Shown: in pieces, positions 62,530 through 64,000 of the stretch | How the letters are laid out: every line of letters begins with the position of its first letter | How positions within the stretch are numbered: position 1 is the first letter of the stretch | Assembly (NCBI RefSeq): GCF_028610625.1 | Contig: NZ_JAQQWU010000002.1 | Span: forward strand, 1-64,000 | Length of the DNA stretch: 64,000 bases | Direction of reading: 5' to 3' | Source of the DNA: Guptibacillus spartinae | GTDB lineage: Bacteria; Bacillota; Bacilli; Bacillales; Guptibacillaceae | Translations under genes and position numbers: made by a program | Notes under the pieces: model-generated | What the model was told of the DNA's origin: nothing | Seen by the model: only the letters and a program-made list of their open reading frames with translations | The model's database searches: none

Positions 62530-64000
62530 TTAGATTCCTGTATATTCACCAAATTCTTCTCGAAGGACGCCACAGATTTCACCCACTGTACAATAATCTC
62601 GAACACAATTAATAATAAGTGGCATTAAGTTGCTCGTTCCTTTAGCACCAGACCTCAATTCTTCCAACCGAGCGCTCACTCGACGTTGGTCTCTTTTCGC
62701 ACGTAAGGTCTTCAGCTTTTCGATTTGTTTACGTTGGAGCTCGGGATCAATTCGGTGTAACTCAGGCTTAGGCTCATCTTCTAATTTGTATTGATTCATG
62801 CCCACGACGACTTCTTCACCACTCTCAATTTTCTTTTGCGTCTCATAAGCTGCCTGGTGAATTTCTCGCTGCATATAACCCTGTTCAACAGCAGATACTG
62901 CCCCGCCCATATCATCAATCTTTTGAATGTACTCAAATACATACGCTTCAAGCTGATCAGTCAAATTCTCTATAAAGTAAGAACCTCCAAGGGGATCAAC
63001 CGTATCTGTTACGCCGCTTTCATTTGCAATAATTTGCTGTGTTCTAAGAGCAATTCTTGCCGAATCTTCCGTAGGTAATGCTAAGGCTTCATCCTTCGCA
63101 TTAGTATGCAGGCTCTGAGTTCCTCCAAGTACAGCCGCAAGTGCTTGAATGGTTACTCGAACAATATTGTTATCGGGCTGCTGCGCGGTTAACGTTGAAC
63201 CAGCGACTTGAGTATGAAAGCGTAGCTGTAAGCTTTTCGGTTTTTTCGCGCCGTAACGTTCTTTCATGATCTTAGCCCAAATTCTTCTGGCTGCTCTAAA
63301 TTTCGCAACTTCTTCGAGAAACTGATTATGGCCATTAAAAAAGAAAGCAAGTCGGGGCGCAAAATCATCAACTTTTAAACCCGCTTCAATCGCTGCATCA
63401 ACATAAGCAATGCCGTTCGCAATCGTAAATGCTAGTTCCTGAGCTGCAGTCGACCCTGCTTCTCTAATGTGATAACCAGAAATACTAATCGTATTCCATC
63501 GCGGGACGTGCTCTGCACAATATGCAAAGATATCTGTGATTAATCTCATTGAAGGCTTAGGTGGAAAAATATATGTCCCTCTAGCAATATATTCTTTTAA
63601 AATATCATTTTGAATGGTTCCTGAAATTTGTGCTTGTGACACCCCCTGCTTTTCTGCAACAACAATATACATCGCGAGTAAAACAGATGCAGGTGCATTG
63701 ATTGTCATTGAAGTGCTGACTTTATCTAGGGGAATATCTCGTAAAAGCGCTTCCATATCATCGAGTGAATCAATGGCAACACCAACCTTGCCAACTTCCC
63801 CCTTCGCCATCATATCGTCCGAATCATAGCCGATCTGTGTAGGAAGATCGAAGGCAACGGATAGTCCAGTTTGACCTTGATCCAGTAAATACCGAAAGCG
63901 TCGGTTCGTTTCTTCAGCCGATCCAAACCCAGCATACTGCCTCATTGTCCAGGTACGACCTCGATACATCGTTGGTTGAATCCCTCTAGTGTACGGGTAT
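62530..64000 (-). CDS. Methylmalonyl-CoA mutase, catalytic subunit (partial, cut by window end)
   Basis: The frame stays open to base 64000 with no start: beyond the Met at 63969 it continues [10 protein letters not shown] before [15 protein letters not shown], as in family members. Barrel motifs [73 protein letters not shown] and [21 protein letters not shown] are present. The Tyr of RQYAGF and Arg of YIARGTYI match Tyr89 and Arg207 of methylmalonyl-CoA mutase, which are Phe and Gln in isobutyryl-CoA mutases. The B12-binding domain is a separate gene, 24 bases on. Confidence 0.92.
   Translation of the reverse strand, partial: YPYTRGIQPTMYRGRTWTMRQYAGFGSAEETNRRFRYLLDQGQTGLSVAFDLPTQIGYDSDDMMAKGEVGKVGVAIDSLDDMEALLRDIPLDKVSTSMTINAPASVLLAMYIVVAEKQGVSQAQISGTIQNDILKEYIARGTYIFPPKPSMRLITDIFAYCAEHVPRWNTISISGYHIREAGSTAAQELAFTIANGIAYVDAAIEAGLKVDDFAPRLAFFFNGHNQFLEEVAKFRAARRIWAKIMKERYGAKKPKSLQLRFHTQVAGSTLTAQQPDNNIVRVTIQALAAVLGGTQSLHTNAKDEALALPTEDSARIALRTQQIIANESGVTDTVDPLGGSYFIENLTDQLEAYVFEYIQKIDDMGGAVSAVEQGYMQREIHQAAYETQKKIESGEEVVVGMNQYKLEDEPKPELHRIDPELQRKQIEKLKTLRAKRDQRRVSARLEELRSGAKGTSNLMPLIINCVRDYCTVGEICGVLREEFGEYTGI

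Overview
The window is a low-to-moderate GC Gram-positive chromosome segment that reads as a spore-former of the family Bacillaceae. Supporting signs are strong AGGAGG ribosome binding sites with ATG, GTG and TTG starts, T-box and S-box leaders, a TnrA box, SigB-type and LexA/DinR-type sites, and a gene order near the right end matching the yqj region of Bacillus subtilis (proI-yqjP-yqjQ; namA-rnz-yqjH; yqjE-yqjD-yqjC). Several sodium-coupled carriers (BCCT, NSS, SLC13/DASS, NhaC families) suggest a salt- or alkali-tolerant member. That is an inference from gene content only.

Bases 1-16,800 are an accessory region. Mostly minus-strand, mostly small genes (65-aa membrane proteins in two copies, an EcsC-like protein, a DUF2971 protein, a HIT protein, a zinc-ribbon membrane protein, kinases, a broken acetyltransferase) alternate with a repeat family not seen elsewhere in the window. 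Its constant core follows the stop codon of the gene beside it, and full-length copies add a terminator hairpin facing the same way and a conserved AT-rich tail. At least eleven copies are visible. The layout resembles a gene-plus-repeat cassette array, although no recombinase is present in the window. This region also holds a cell-wall group (MurJ-like flippase, PdaC-like deacetylase, LCP ligase), an orphan RRNPP-type regulator and several decayed genes.

Bases 16,800-35,800 hold transport and stress genes: an MFS exporter with a GNAT enzyme, an SLC13 symporter, a SAM-riboswitch-controlled NhaC-family carrier (probably a methionine transporter), the LexA-controlled uvrX-yolD mutagenic polymerase pair, a secreted thermolysin-type protease, GNAT and Nudix enzymes, a three-gene SRPBCC-DoxX/DUF4166 cluster, and yqjP/yqjQ.

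Bases 35,900-64,000 are mainly core genes. They include proI behind a proline T-box, an HPr-like protein without the phosphorylatable histidine beside an autoregulated tnrA, a SigB-type promoter in front of a DUF302 gene that appears to start at ATC, an ATL DNA-repair protein, a BCCT carrier, an NSS carrier behind a phenylalanine-type T-box, a class B PBP, cardiolipin synthase, azoreductase, rocB, namA, rnz, a MoxR-DUF58-DUF4129 operon, dinB, and a methylmalonyl-CoA operon. In that operon the mutase catalytic subunit is separate from a B12-binding domain fused to the epimerase, followed by the carboxyltransferase and a PepT-like peptidase. The mutase runs off the right edge of the window.
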